A stretch of DNA of 64,000 bases from CAYXTW01 sp964452645 (GCA_964452645.1 CAYVMO010000015.1:14440-78439), one strand, 5' to 3'. Shown: positions 9,627-18,894, numbered from the stretch's first letter. The notes: generated by a model from the letters alone, not told the origin. Numbers and translations are program-made.

Positions 9627-9716
9627 ATGAAGCTCAAAGTGGAGAAGCTGGAAGAGAAAATTGCACCAGCCGGAATCAGTCAGGGTGGACAACTGTTTAT
9701 GCTACCGCCAGGCTAA
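9627..9716 (+). CDS. 29-residue peptide with GISQGGQ motif (copy 1)
   Basis: An ATG preceded by AGGAGGT with six bases of spacing opens 29 codons and a TAA. The peptide begins MKLKVEKLEEKIAPAG, continues GISQGGQ at residues 16-22 and ends LFMLPPG. It shares its exact length and the exact position of GISQGGQ with the peptide encoded at 9901-9990. The dedicated promoter, leader, perfect Shine-Dalgarno and strong terminator argue for a real, well expressed gene. The charged amphipathic first half followed by a short polar tail resembles a leader-core arrangement or an exported signal peptide, but I see no modifying enzyme nearby. The LEEKIAP block recalls LExRxAP-like N-termini in some planctomycete proteins; that is memory and weak. 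Confidence 0.75.
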   Translation: MKLKVEKLEEKIAPAGISQGGQLFMLPPG

Positions 9717-9730
9717 GATTGGCGCTCCAG

Positions 9731-9758
9731 GCGGGCCCTTGCCGGGCCCGCTTTTTTT
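9731..9758 (+). terminator. Strong rho-independent terminator of peptide gene 1
   Basis: GCGGGCCC, five-base loop, GGGCCCGC, then seven T. It lies 14 bases after the stop codon and closes a transcript of roughly 240 bases. Confidence 0.93.
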
Positions 9759-9900
9759 ATTAATAATTTCAACATAATTCGGTAAATCAAAAATTGATAT
9801 GCAGGAGGTTATCATATTCAAATTATATAATTAAAGCTGCAACCAATTCTCGTCCTTTTGCGTTTAATATTTATAGAAATTCAGACATGGAGGTTTAAAA

Positions 9901-9990
9901 ATGATATTGGATATCGATATTATATTGATGTCGATTTACTTATCCGGCATCAGCCAGGGTGGGCAGATGACGGATACATGGCTGCACTAA
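9901..9990 (+). CDS. 29-residue peptide with GISQGGQ motif (copy 2)
   Basis: An ATG with GGAGGT six bases upstream (9889-9894) opens 29 codons and a TAA. The peptide is hydrophobic at the start (MILDIDIILMSIYLS), has GISQGGQ at residues 16-22 and ends MTDTWLH. Codon choice in the shared motif differs from copy 1 (atc agc cag ggt ggg against atc agt cag ggt gga), so the motif is kept at protein level rather than by recent duplication. A TATAAT at 9826-9831 is a possible -10 element, without a good -35. It ends 27 bases before the stop of the convergent Ser/Thr kinase gene. Function unknown. Confidence 0.65.
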   Translation: MILDIDIILMSIYLSGISQGGQMTDTWLH

Positions 9991-10017
9991 TTACACAATA
10001 GCAGTTTATAAATCCGC

Positions 10018-13000
10018 TTATTTATTTGTCAGAAGACTGCTGAGGCGTTTGATTTCTTCCGCCATGGACACGATTTTCCCGTCCGAGAGGAAGGATTTTT
10101 TGAGCAAATCATCTTTGATATCGGCGGCGATAATCTTCAGTTTCTCAATAGCCAATCGGTAATAATCGTAGACGGCTTCATGGGCATTATGGCCGGCATT
10201 GATCTTCCCCAAGTTGAAGGCGCTGTCGATTTCTTCCGGCATAAGCGCCAGATCTTTGGCCAGGTTTAATCCCTTCGTGAAAAATCGTTCCGCTTTATCA
10301 ATCTGACCTTCAGCAAGATAGCAACTACCGAAGAGATTAAAGTAACCGGCCGTTTCTATATCGGAGCTTCCTTCTTTGAATGTCTTCTGCAGACTGACCA
10401 GGACTTCTCGACTGCCATGAAAATCGCCATTGGTCAGTAGGACTTTCGCAAATTTCAATCGCCCGATATTTTCTATTCTGGAAGCTTTAATCTCGTGTGC
10501 CCGGGTGATTGCCTTTTCGATAATATCGGCCTCTTTTTCCAGTTGACCTTTCAACAAATACGCTGTAATCATAGCTTTCTTGTCGTCGGTCGATTCGGCC
10601 AAAGAAATAATCCGTGTAACAAATCCTGCAGCCGATTCGAAATTGTTCAATCTCAGATGAATATCAGCCGTTTCGATAAGGCATAGTAAAAGATGCTGAT
10701 TACTGTTAATGGCACCATGGAGTTTTATCGCCTCATTGACATTGTCCAGCGCCTGACCGTAGAATCCCATTCTTTTTTGCGCAACTGCCATATTGCAGGT
10801 GAAGGTGGCGATGTGCGGTACATCGGAAAGCTCGCGGGACAACTGCAACCCTTCCTTGAGAAATTTCAATGAATCACGCAACCGTCCGGCGGAAAGCATT
10901 ACGCTCGAAAGATTTTCCAGATTGAACATCATTTCCTTTTTACTTCCGATTCGGCGGTTAAGAATTATAGATTCGCCGAGATAATCGAGCGCCCGGTCGA
11001 AATCCCCGAATTCATGATACACGCATCCGAGATTATTAAGCGACCGCGCGAGTTCACCGGCGTTGCCGGTCTGCCGCTGTATGTCCGTCGCCATTTTAAA
11101 AAGGCGCAAAGTCCGGGCATAAAATCCTCGATAAAAATAAATTGCGGCTATGTTATTCAGAGTCGAGGCGACATCGGCGGCAATTTCCAGTTTCCTCTGG
11201 ATTTTCAGGGCGCGTCGGTAATTGGATACGGCCTCATCATATTGGCTGATTATCGTCTGAATATTACCGATGTTATTAAGCGTATGCGATAATTCAAGAT
11301 CATCGCCCATAGCGGCATAAATCTTTTCCGCTTTCCTCAAAGCTGCGATGCCGTCCTCATATTGCTGCTTCATCTTGTAGAGGTCGCCGAGGTCTTTGTA
11401 TGTTTCTCCGAGAAGTCGATCGGGCGGTTGATTATCATACAAACCAGCGATGTTTTTATAAGTTTCTTCTGCCCGGGCGGCGTCGCCTGTCAGCTTTTGT
11501 ATATCTCCAATTCTCATCAGGACAATTTTGAGATTTTCGATATCATGTACCTTGCGGCATAAATTTTCCAATTGTGATAATAAATCGAATACTGAATCAT
11601 AGTCGTTATTGTTAATCAGCTCGTTTACGGCATCCAGTGTAATCGTAAAGGCTTTCCCAAGATCGCCCGCTTTCAGATATAATTTTGAGGCTAATACATT
11701 ATGGTTCAATTCGTTTTTGGCGATTTCAGCCAATTTGTTCGCAAAACGATTGACGGTCGGCTGCGACAGATTTTTCGACAGGAATCGAATCATGGGCCTG
11801 GTTATAATTTTTCTATCAACCGACAAATTCATGCCGTTGAAAATAATTTCGGTGTCCGTGATTTTGCCGACGATTGCGGCCAATATCGCTTCTTTCTTGT
11901 GCGAATAACTTAATCCGAAAAAGCGCTTTTTGACATCACGAAACAATTTTTTCGGATAGACTATTTCAGCAACCGGACAATTAAATTTCAGGCGGCCATC
12001 GGACCAATGCAGAACGCCCCGGGTGAAATTTATTTCGAGAATATTCCGCAGTGCAACCTGATTTTCTCCGCCATAATCAAGTAATATTTCTTCAGTCTCT
12101 TCGGGAAAGGCAAAGACATCATTTTGGAAGACTGATGCAGCGTCACCGTCAATTATCTCCAGCAGATGTTTCGGTCTGACGGCTTTACGAAACGGATATC
12201 GGGCTCCGAGATTTTCGAGTTTTTTACAAATAGTGTAGCAATCCGACGGTCGTGCCTCCGGACCTTTTTCCAGCATCGCCATTATAAAATCCGATAAATC
12301 TCCGCTGACGGCATTATTGATTTCACATGGGGCCGGAGGGATGTACTCTTTTACGAGCGAACTGACTCGGACCGGATCCGTTTCATCCTGCATAAACGGA
12401 TGCCGGCCGGCCGCAAGCTGATAGGCAATGATCCCCAGTGAAAATATATCCGAGCGGTGATTTAAAATGCCGTGCTCAATCGTCTCCGGCGCCGAATAGC
12501 CGATTGTCCCGAAACCAAGGCGCTTCTTTTTGTCTTCATCGGACTTCAAAGCAAGCGAAAAATCGGACAACTTTGTATATAACAAATTATCGCCATCATA
12601 ATTATTCGGATTACCGGCAAGAAATATATTCTGCGGTTTTATATCACCATGATAAATGCCGGCCAACTGCAAATAAAAAAGATCGGCTGATAATGATGAC
12701 AAAATATTGAGGAGGAATTCCGTTGCTTCAAGTCGGCCGGTTTGATCCATGGAGACCGATGGGCAATGCTCCATAATCAGAAATGGCAGTTTATTTTTAT
12801 CTTCGCCAATGCCATAAATGCGAGCGAGGCCGGGATAATTAAGATGACCGATGAGATCATACTCACGTCGAATAAGTCCGGAAAACTCCTTTAAAGATAG
12901 AGCGTCGCCGGACAGAGGAGATTTTAGTGCATATCTGCGATTGGTATTAACTTCGGTTGCCAGATAAACATTGGCCGTGCCGCCGACTCCTATCCGGCGG

Positions 13001-13041
13001 ATTACCTTAAATCCATCAGGAGCAAATTCGACCTGTGTCAT
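10018..13041 (-). CDS. Ser/Thr protein kinase with long TPR array
   Basis: 1007 residues. An N-terminal PknB-type kinase domain (about 10-275) shows the glycine loop IGVGGTANVY, Lys40, catalytic Asp133 in HGDIKPQN and the substrate-loop block GTIGYSAPE. The magnesium motif is DFS (160-162) rather than DFG, and HRD is HGD. A linker is followed by roughly a dozen TPRs from about 440 to 960, with repeats such as AxTLNNIGNI and ALxxYRRALKI. No membrane segment is seen, so it is cytoplasmic. Its start overlaps the stop of the histidine kinase gene by one base (TAATG), which indicates translational coupling and a shared signalling task. Confidence 0.9.
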   Translation of the reverse strand: MTQVEFAPDGFKVIRRIGVGGTANVYLATEVNTNRRYALKSPLSGDALSLKEFSGLIRREYDLIGHLNYPGLARIYGIGEDKNKLPFLIMEHCPSVSMDQTGRLEATEFLLNILSSLSADLFYLQLAGIYHGDIKPQNIFLAGNPNNYDGDNLLYTKLSDFSLALKSDEDKKKRLGFGTIGYSAPETIEHGILNHRSDIFSLGIIAYQLAAGRHPFMQDETDPVRVSSLVKEYIPPAPCEINNAVSGDLSDFIMAMLEKGPEARPSDCYTICKKLENLGARYPFRKAVRPKHLLEIIDGDAASVFQNDVFAFPEETEEILLDYGGENQVALRNILEINFTRGVLHWSDGRLKFNCPVAEIVYPKKLFRDVKKRFFGLSYSHKKEAILAAIVGKITDTEIIFNGMNLSVDRKIITRPMIRFLSKNLSQPTVNRFANKLAEIAKNELNHNVLASKLYLKAGDLGKAFTITLDAVNELINNNDYDSVFDLLSQLENLCRKVHDIENLKIVLMRIGDIQKLTGDAARAEETYKNIAGLYDNQPPDRLLGETYKDLGDLYKMKQQYEDGIAALRKAEKIYAAMGDDLELSHTLNNIGNIQTIISQYDEAVSNYRRALKIQRKLEIAADVASTLNNIAAIYFYRGFYARTLRLFKMATDIQRQTGNAGELARSLNNLGCVYHEFGDFDRALDYLGESIILNRRIGSKKEMMFNLENLSSVMLSAGRLRDSLKFLKEGLQLSRELSDVPHIATFTCNMAVAQKRMGFYGQALDNVNEAIKLHGAINSNQHLLLCLIETADIHLRLNNFESAAGFVTRIISLAESTDDKKAMITAYLLKGQLEKEADIIEKAITRAHEIKASRIENIGRLKFAKVLLTNGDFHGSREVLVSLQKTFKEGSSDIETAGYFNLFGSCYLAEGQIDKAERFFTKGLNLAKDLALMPEEIDSAFNLGKINAGHNAHEAVYDYYRLAIEKLKIIAADIKDDLLKKSFLSDGKIVSMAEEIKRLSSLLTNK

Positions 13042-14870
13042 TATACATTGACTAATTGTTCCGATTGTTTTTCCGGTAAAATTATTGTGAAGGTGGTTCC
13101 CTCACCCGCTTTGGAATCTATCGTAATATCGCCGTTATGGCTTTCGATTATTTTCTTACAATTCGACAGACCGATTCCGTGACCTGTTTGTTTGGTGGAA
13201 AAGTGCAATTGAAATATTTTTTTCATATTTTCTTCGGTAATACCGCAACCGTTGTCCGTGACCGAAATGCCGACTATTGACTCCTGAGGATCGCGATAAG
13301 CTTTAATGATGATTTTTTTATCGAAATCACCACTTTTGGTCGTACCCTTCTTTTCCTTCTCCGCAATGGCATCGGCGGCGTTATACAGCAGATTCATCAA
13401 TACCTGCTGTATTTGACCGACGTCAATTTCTATACGCGGCAGGCCTTCCGCCAGATCCAATGAGAATAAAATATCTTTAAACCGCGATTGCGCTTTTAAT
13501 GAGAACAGCAGATCCTCGATCAGATGATTTACATCATACGCTACATATTCCGTCTCGAGTTTGGAAAAATCCATCAGGCCGTTGGTGAAGCGCTTCATCT
13601 TGGAAATGTTTTCTATAATCTGTTGCGAATTCGTTTTCAGGCTGTCGGTTTTATTTCTCTCCAGATTGTACGAAAGCAACTCCGCGTTATTGGCGATGAT
13701 GGCCAGATAGTTGTTCAGCTCATGCCCGATGGAAGCCGCCATCTCGCCCCGCGCCACCAGTTTTTCGGAAAGGATGACATACTTTTCCATAATAATTTTT
13801 TCGGTGATATCTTCAAGCACAAGAATCAAACCGTCGCCGTCGTCGGGAATACTGCCGATTGGCGTAATTTTTACCGAGAGGACTTTTTCATTATATCCGG
13901 TATTGTGAAAATAGCGGGAATCTTCATAAGACTGATTGGAAGCCAAAACCGTTTCGACCATATTCCGCCATTTCGGAATTTCGCGCCGCGGAACGATGTC
14001 AAGCAGACTGACAGCGGAACCGGCCTCTCGCGCCGGATTTACCTCGTCTTTGTTTTTTTCGAGAATAGCAAGAGCGGCGTCATTTATAGATATTATACTG
14101 CATTCATAATCCAAGACAACAACACCGACCGGCGAATTATCGATGACTTTGTCATTAAATTTTTTCAGGACCATTAGATGGTCGTAGAGGATCGCATTGT
14201 GTATGGCATGCGCCGCCTGCTGGGCATACAGTTCAAATAAATACAAATCGGATTTCAAAAATAATTTCACCTCGGAGGAATTATCGAGATAAATTAACCC
14301 GATAACCTTGTTCTTAATCGACAGCGGGACGCACATAATCGAACGCAGGTGAAGCTCGACAATCGATTTTTGATGCGAATAACGCTCGTCCGACAGGGCG
14401 TCCGAAGTATAAACCGATTTACCGGTCTCAGCGACTTTGTTGGCAATCGAACGCGAGATACGAAAATCTTCCTGATCCAGAGATTCCTTTCCGATATTGT
14501 GGGCCGTTTTAAACTGCAACTCGCCATTATCATCGAGAAGCATAATAAAGCCTCGTTCGGCCGAAAGCAGCTCGATTGCCTTGTTCATCACGATTTCCAG
14601 AATATCGTCGATGACCAGCGATGAATTGACCGCCAGAGAAACCTGGAAAATCGCTTTCAGGTCTTCAAGCGCTTTGGAATCGCTTTTGCCGGATTGTATT
14701 CGGGGACGATTATCGGCGATCTGATCCAGCGCCGCTTCCATTTCAGCCAGGGCATCCCCGGCCTCGGATATTCTTACTTTTTCAGTTTCACTGTCCATAA
14801 TATCATCCGATTCACGTAAAATATGGCTGGTGGAGTATTTTACGGTCTTATCTTCGTCTAATCCATCCAT
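13041..14870 (-). CDS. Cytoplasmic GAF-PAS sensor histidine kinase
   Basis: 609 residues with no membrane segment. A GAF domain (about 65-235) is followed by a PAS domain (about 240-360), a dimerisation/phosphoacceptor helix with His383 in GHELNN, and an ATPase domain with the N box (LLYNAADAI), G1 (VTDNGCGI) and G2 (TGHGIGLSNCKKII) motifs. It presumably senses a small molecule through GAF/PAS and autophosphorylates. No response regulator is encoded nearby; the coupled Ser/Thr kinase-TPR protein is the only obvious partner. The leader sequence before the start is short (159 bases after the GH57 gene), so it may share that transcript. Confidence 0.92.
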   Translation of the reverse strand: MDGLDEDKTVKYSTSHILRESDDIMDSETEKVRISEAGDALAEMEAALDQIADNRPRIQSGKSDSKALEDLKAIFQVSLAVNSSLVIDDILEIVMNKAIELLSAERGFIMLLDDNGELQFKTAHNIGKESLDQEDFRISRSIANKVAETGKSVYTSDALSDERYSHQKSIVELHLRSIMCVPLSIKNKVIGLIYLDNSSEVKLFLKSDLYLFELYAQQAAHAIHNAILYDHLMVLKKFNDKVIDNSPVGVVVLDYECSIISINDAALAILEKNKDEVNPAREAGSAVSLLDIVPRREIPKWRNMVETVLASNQSYEDSRYFHNTGYNEKVLSVKITPIGSIPDDGDGLILVLEDITEKIIMEKYVILSEKLVARGEMAASIGHELNNYLAIIANNAELLSYNLERNKTDSLKTNSQQIIENISKMKRFTNGLMDFSKLETEYVAYDVNHLIEDLLFSLKAQSRFKDILFSLDLAEGLPRIEIDVGQIQQVLMNLLYNAADAIAEKEKKGTTKSGDFDKKIIIKAYRDPQESIVGISVTDNGCGITEENMKKIFQLHFSTKQTGHGIGLSNCKKIIESHNGDITIDSKAGEGTTFTIILPEKQSEQLVNV

Positions 14871-15029
14871 ACTATAGCCACCCTGTGTTTATCCTCTTAA
14901 TATATCGGCAGATACGGGAATGACTTAACTATGGATGTGGCCGCAATGATAGCTCCGGCAGATAACAATCCTGATAAATCGAGATAATGACCTGCCGGTA
15001 CTACGGCTTTTCGAATGAATATCTAATAT

Positions 15030-16766
15030 CTAAGCCGGATATTCGACACGTGCGAACCACTCCAGCTCGATTTCTTCAAATAGTGAATCGCGCTTGCGGC
15101 AATCATTGACGAATTCGATTTCTCCCGAAGACAAGCTCTCGCCGCCTATCAATTTATCGGCCATGGCGGCCAGTTTTTTAAAATCGGAATAATGCTCCGA
15201 AAGGCGAAGTTCGGCATAATCGCGAGCCGACCAGGTAGAGATTAAGAATTGCCAATCGGACGCCGAGAGAAGCATCAATTCCCGCGCCGCCTGCTTGAGA
15301 ATATCTATCAACTGATTGTCTATCGAATCCCTGTTGGCTTCATAATGTGCGGCCAACTGGCACATTTTTCTCTCACACTCATAGATATGCTTCCAAGTCC
15401 AATCGGTCTCCTCGTTCAGCCAGATATAATGATTGCCGCCCTCTCCCCAGCTTCCCTCCGGAATCGATATGACCTCGGTCGGCTGCTCCCGGTCATAGTG
15501 TTCACCCATGAAAGTCAATTCTATTTGCGGATTGGAGGCGACTTTCCTGATAACTTCTTTTAAGAATTCCGGCCCTTCAAACCACCAGTGGCCGAATAAT
15601 TCGGCATCATACGGCGCCAGGAGGATACCGGCATGATGACTCTTTTCGTAATAATCAGCGAGGATTTCATAGATTTTTCCTGAGAAATGATCGGTATTTT
15701 CAGGGATACGCGAAAAAGCCGACTCAAGATTGTATTCTACTTTATCGGCCAGATCCGATTTGGCCGAGGTCACCGCCCAATAACGAAGACCGCCGGGGAA
15801 ACGCTTTTTATGAAAATCAAGATAATGCCCGTCGCCGGGGTAGCCCCACTCACCCGACCAGACCAGCAGCCCGGTTTCGGGATCACGGCTGAAAACGGAG
15901 GTCGGTTTTTTGCCTTCGGCGGCCGAGCTGACCAGGTAAATCTCGCGCGGCGTTTTTTCCTTATCTTCCGCTCGCGGTTTATACTGGGCTTCAAACTGCC
16001 CCCACAATCTTTTTAAGGCCTCAAAGCGATCCAGATAAACGCCGATCGATTTGCCGCCCTTCAAAAGCGCCGAATCGATAATAAAAAAATCAATCCCGTT
16101 TTCGGACAGAAATTCATCGACACCCTTGCGTGAATACGCTTCCTGACTACCCGCAATAGGCACTGGTGGCGCCCAGTTGTATCGCGGACGATAGGCACAC
16201 TCGGGCAACCAGATTCCGCGCGGTTGACGGCCGAAATGTTTGCGGTAATTTTTAACCGCCATTTTGGTCTGCGCCTGAAGGGACTCATCACGTGACAAAA
16301 GCGGGAGATAGCCGTGGGTGGCGCCGCAGGTCAAAATCTCCAGATAGCCGTCATCCTGAAATTTCTTCATGCGGCCGATAATATTGCGGTCAATATTATT
16401 GAATCTATCCAGCGTCTGTCCATAGCATTTCTCCCAGTACTGGGCATTTTTTAGCATGTTATTCTGACTGTACTTATAAAACTCCTCGGCATCATGTTGA
16501 GCTGCTTCGATTTTCTGATTTAAATAATGCGCAAATTCATCTTTGAAAGTGTCGTCAGCCATCTGCTCGCATAAAACCGGCGAAATGTCAACTGTCAGTT
16601 TTGGTTTAATTCCTTCAGCTATCAATTCATCCAATATTCTCAGGAGCGGCATATATGTTTCGGCGGCCGCTTCGGAAAGCCAGTCCATACCATGCGGCCA
16701 GCGGCCGTGAGCAAGGACATACGGTAGATGCATATGCAGCGAAAAGGCGAAATATCCTTTGGTCAT
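15030..16766 (-). CDS. GH57 1,4-alpha-glucan branching enzyme
   Basis: 578 residues of the GH57/DUF1957 family. It transfers alpha-glucan chains to make alpha-1,6 branches in glycogen. The N-terminal block FSLHMHLPYVLAHGRWPHG is the conserved first GH57 region. The nucleophile is Glu189 in WLPECAYRP and the general acid/base is Asp387 in APYDAELFGHWWFEG. These correspond to the Glu/Asp pair of archaeal GH57 branching enzymes. The start overlaps the DUF3467 stop by four bases (ATGA). No other glycogen gene is in the window. Confidence 0.92.
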   Translation of the reverse strand: MTKGYFAFSLHMHLPYVLAHGRWPHGMDWLSEAAAETYMPLLRILDELIAEGIKPKLTVDISPVLCEQMADDTFKDEFAHYLNQKIEAAQHDAEEFYKYSQNNMLKNAQYWEKCYGQTLDRFNNIDRNIIGRMKKFQDDGYLEILTCGATHGYLPLLSRDESLQAQTKMAVKNYRKHFGRQPRGIWLPECAYRPRYNWAPPVPIAGSQEAYSRKGVDEFLSENGIDFFIIDSALLKGGKSIGVYLDRFEALKRLWGQFEAQYKPRAEDKEKTPREIYLVSSAAEGKKPTSVFSRDPETGLLVWSGEWGYPGDGHYLDFHKKRFPGGLRYWAVTSAKSDLADKVEYNLESAFSRIPENTDHFSGKIYEILADYYEKSHHAGILLAPYDAELFGHWWFEGPEFLKEVIRKVASNPQIELTFMGEHYDREQPTEVISIPEGSWGEGGNHYIWLNEETDWTWKHIYECERKMCQLAAHYEANRDSIDNQLIDILKQAARELMLLSASDWQFLISTWSARDYAELRLSEHYSDFKKLAAMADKLIGGESLSSGEIEFVNDCRKRDSLFEEIELEWFARVEYPA

Positions 16767-17101
16767 TCTTTCTTATCCCCTTTTTCTTCCTCGGGGCCGG
16801 CCGATTCAAAACCGATATTTTTAGCAAGCATCGAATCCGGGCCGCCGTGGATTTTGATTTCACCGAATTGCTTTTCGAACTTTTTCAGGTTCTCCTCGAG
16901 TGTTTTATTCAGCATTTTGGCATGGGCGGGAGTCATGATTATCCGTGACTGCACTTTGGCTTTCTGCGCGCCCGGCATAACACGGGCGAAATCAAGAATA
17001 ATCTCGTTCGGCGAATGGGCGACCATTACCATATTGGAATATATCCCTTCGGCTTCCTTTTCGCCGAGTTCAATGTTCATCCGTTGCTGTCGCATATCCA
17101 C
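16763..17101 (-). CDS. DUF3467 small protein
   Basis: About 112 residues. Conserved family features are a beta-rich start (NIELGEKEAEGIYSN), the block HSPNEIILDFARVMPG and the C-terminal helix HAKMLNKTLEENLKKFE. The start is uncertain: TTG at 17116, GTG at 17101 and ATG at 17095 are in frame. AGGAG with seven bases of spacing favours the GTG at 17101. It is translationally coupled to the branching enzyme gene. DUF3467 proteins are widespread and uncharacterised; I assign no function. Confidence 0.85.
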   Translation of the reverse strand: MDMRQQRMNIELGEKEAEGIYSNMVMVAHSPNEIILDFARVMPGAQKAKVQSRIIMTPAHAKMLNKTLEENLKKFEKQFGEIKIHGGPDSMLAKNIGFESAGPEEEKGDKKE

Positions 17102-17189
17102 TTTCCATCTCCTCAATAAATCTTGTTACTTGCGATTTCATTTTTTATATTAACTCAAATTTTAACCAACATAACCCGAGTTTCGTTTT

Positions 17190-18194
17190 ATGCCAATAAA
17201 AATTGACAGGATTAACAAGATAACTTCTAACATTGGAAAAGCAAGTATATTAATTCTCGGCGATGTTATGCTCGACGAATATCTTCACGGTGTCGTCAGC
17301 CGGATATCGCCCGAAGCGCCGGTTCCGGTGGTGGAAATCAATCACGAACAACTGAGACTGGGCGGCTCGGCCAATGTTGCCAACAACATTGCGGCATTGG
17401 GCAACAAACCTTGCCTGCTGGGCGTAATCGGCGAGGACGACGCCGCCATCAAATTGACCCAGCTTCTCAAACAGAAAGGAATCTCGTCCGATTTTCTGGT
17501 CAATGATAAAAATCGCCGGACGACGATAAAAACCCGCGTGATTGCCAATTCGCAGCAGGTGGTGCGGGCTGACCGTGAAGATACTTTTGAAATCGACGGT
17601 GATACCGAAAAGAGAATTTTCAACCGCTTTCAATCGTTGATCGATAGTGTCGGCGGGGTGATTATTTCCGACTACGGGAAAGGATTGATTACCGCCTCGC
17701 TTCTCGATAAGATAATTCCGCTGTGCCGGGAGAAAAATGTTTTTGTCGGGGTTGATCCGAAAGAGACACACTTTTTCAATTACAAAAAAGTCTCGGTGGT
17801 GACGCCGAATCACCACGAGGCCGGTTTCGTGGCCGGACATCGAATAAAAAACGATAACGACCTGCAGCACGTGGGTAAGATGCTACTGGAAAAATTACAG
17901 GCCGATTCGATTTTGATTACGCGCGGTGATAAAGGTATGGCATTGTTCATCAAGGGGGGCGATATCGATTATTTCCCAACCGTCGCGAAAAAAGTTTTTG
18001 ATGTTACCGGAGCCGGTGATACGGTGATTGCCGCCTTTGTTTCGGCGATGGCGGCCGGGGCCGATTTGAAGGAGGCGACCGAAGTAGCCAATTGTGCCGC
18101 CGGGGTGGTGGTCGGTGAAATCGGCACCGCGGCGGTGACATTACCGGAGTTAACGCAACAGTTAAAAGAGCATTTCGCAAATGGGGGGGGATGA
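17190..18194 (+). CDS. hldA: D-glycero-beta-D-manno-heptose-7-phosphate kinase
   Basis: 334 residues of the PfkB sugar kinase family, matching the kinase half of HldE/RfaE. It phosphorylates heptose-7-phosphate at C1 in the ADP-heptose route to lipopolysaccharide core. It shows LGDVMLDEYLHG, the RISPEAPVPVVE substrate segment, LGGSANVANNIAALG, and the C-terminal anion-hole motif TGAGDT with catalytic Asp277. The adenylyltransferase half is a separate gene at 19089, and a transposase-like gene lies between them. Confidence 0.92.
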   Translation: MPIKIDRINKITSNIGKASILILGDVMLDEYLHGVVSRISPEAPVPVVEINHEQLRLGGSANVANNIAALGNKPCLLGVIGEDDAAIKLTQLLKQKGISSDFLVNDKNRRTTIKTRVIANSQQVVRADREDTFEIDGDTEKRIFNRFQSLIDSVGGVIISDYGKGLITASLLDKIIPLCREKNVFVGVDPKETHFFNYKKVSVVTPNHHEAGFVAGHRIKNDNDLQHVGKMLLEKLQADSILITRGDKGMALFIKGGDIDYFPTVAKKVFDVTGAGDTVIAAFVSAMAAGADLKEATEVANCAAGVVVGEIGTAAVTLPELTQQLKEHFANGGG

Positions 18195-18215
18195 TGAAGG
18201 TGGATAATTTAATAG

Positions 18216-18270
18216 GTAGGGCAGAACCCGAGTTCGAGTGCTTTAGCAATCGAACGATGTGGTTCTGCCA
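18216..18270 (+). repeat. REP-like palindrome (GTAG type), left of RAYT, copy A
   Basis: Begins GTAGGGCAGAACC and ends GGTTCTGCC, giving an outer nine-base dyad with inner pairing around CGAG/TTCG. It starts 21 bases after the heptose kinase stop. Confidence 0.8.
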
Positions 18271-18303
18271 TTTTCGAACATGAAAAAAAAGTAACCATAA
18301 AAT

Positions 18304-18358
18304 GTAGGGCAGAACCCGAGTTCGGGCGCTTCAGCAACCGAACGATGTGGTTCTGCCA
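18304..18358 (+). repeat. REP-like palindrome (GTAG type), left of RAYT, copy B
   Basis: Near-identical to the copy at 18216: same GTAGGGCAGAACCCGAG start, same GGTTCTGCC end, only a few changes between. The two form a tandem pair 33 bases apart, and this one ends ten bases before the RAYT start codon. Confidence 0.85.
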
Positions 18359-18367
18359 TCTTCGATT

Positions 18368-18880
18368 ATGTCTAGACTCATACGATATTACAAACCGGGT
18401 CAGATTTATTTTGTCACTTGTGTTACCTTTAATCGCGAACCAATACTGGCAAACCATGCAAATTCATTATTGGACATCATAGAAGAATACAAAAATAAAA
18501 TCCGCTTTGAAATCATTGCCTGGGTGATTATGCCGGATCATTTTCATATTATCATCGACCCGAAGAGAAATAATCTATCAGACATAATGAAGAGAATCAA
18601 AATTTCATTTGCCTGCAATATGCGAAAAACGCAAGGAGTCTATTCACAAAATATCTGGCAGAAAAGATTTTGGGACCACATTATCATAAATGAGAATGAC
18701 TTTAATCGGCATATTGATTATATACATTATAATCCGGTGAAGCATGGATTGGTGAGGAATCCATTGGAATGGGAACATTCGTCGTTTGGCGAATTTATAA
18801 ATAATGGTTTATATGAAAAAGATTGGGGCATATCAATACCGGAAATATTGAAAGACAGGAATATCGATTATGGTGAATAG
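18368..18880 (+). CDS. REP-associated tyrosine transposase (RAYT, Y1-type HUH nuclease)
   Basis: 170 residues from the ATG at 18368. An in-frame GTG at 18347 lies inside the palindrome and is rejected. The HUH motif is PDHFHIII (His58, His60) and the likely catalytic tyrosine is Tyr118 in DYIHYNPVKHG, the pattern of TnpA-REP proteins. These are single-copy domesticated relatives of IS200/IS605 transposases that bind and nick REP hairpins with a 5' GTAG foot. Here GTAG-footed palindromes flank the gene in inverted orientation. Codon use is more AT-rich than in the flanking heptose genes, suggesting insertion between them. Confidence 0.92.
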   Translation: MSRLIRYYKPGQIYFVTCVTFNREPILANHANSLLDIIEEYKNKIRFEIIAWVIMPDHFHIIIDPKRNNLSDIMKRIKISFACNMRKTQGVYSQNIWQKRFWDHIIINENDFNRHIDYIHYNPVKHGLVRNPLEWEHSSFGEFINNGLYEKDWGISIPEILKDRNIDYGE

Positions 18881-18894
18881 ATTGAAAGCAAAGA

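Noticed and set aside
9801..9811. AGGAGGT at 9803 as ribosome site of a third small peptide
   Set aside because: No ATG, GTG or TTG lies at a workable distance after it in a frame longer than a few codons.
13524..14177. 217-codon frame antisense to the histidine kinase
   Set aside because: It overlaps the PAS and HisKA motifs of the real gene and has no recognisable domain.
14956..14998. CCGGCAG...CTGCCGG inverted repeat between the GH57 and histidine kinase genes
   Set aside because: Arms are seven bases with a long spacer and no T run; it lacks the GTAG foot of the REP-like class.
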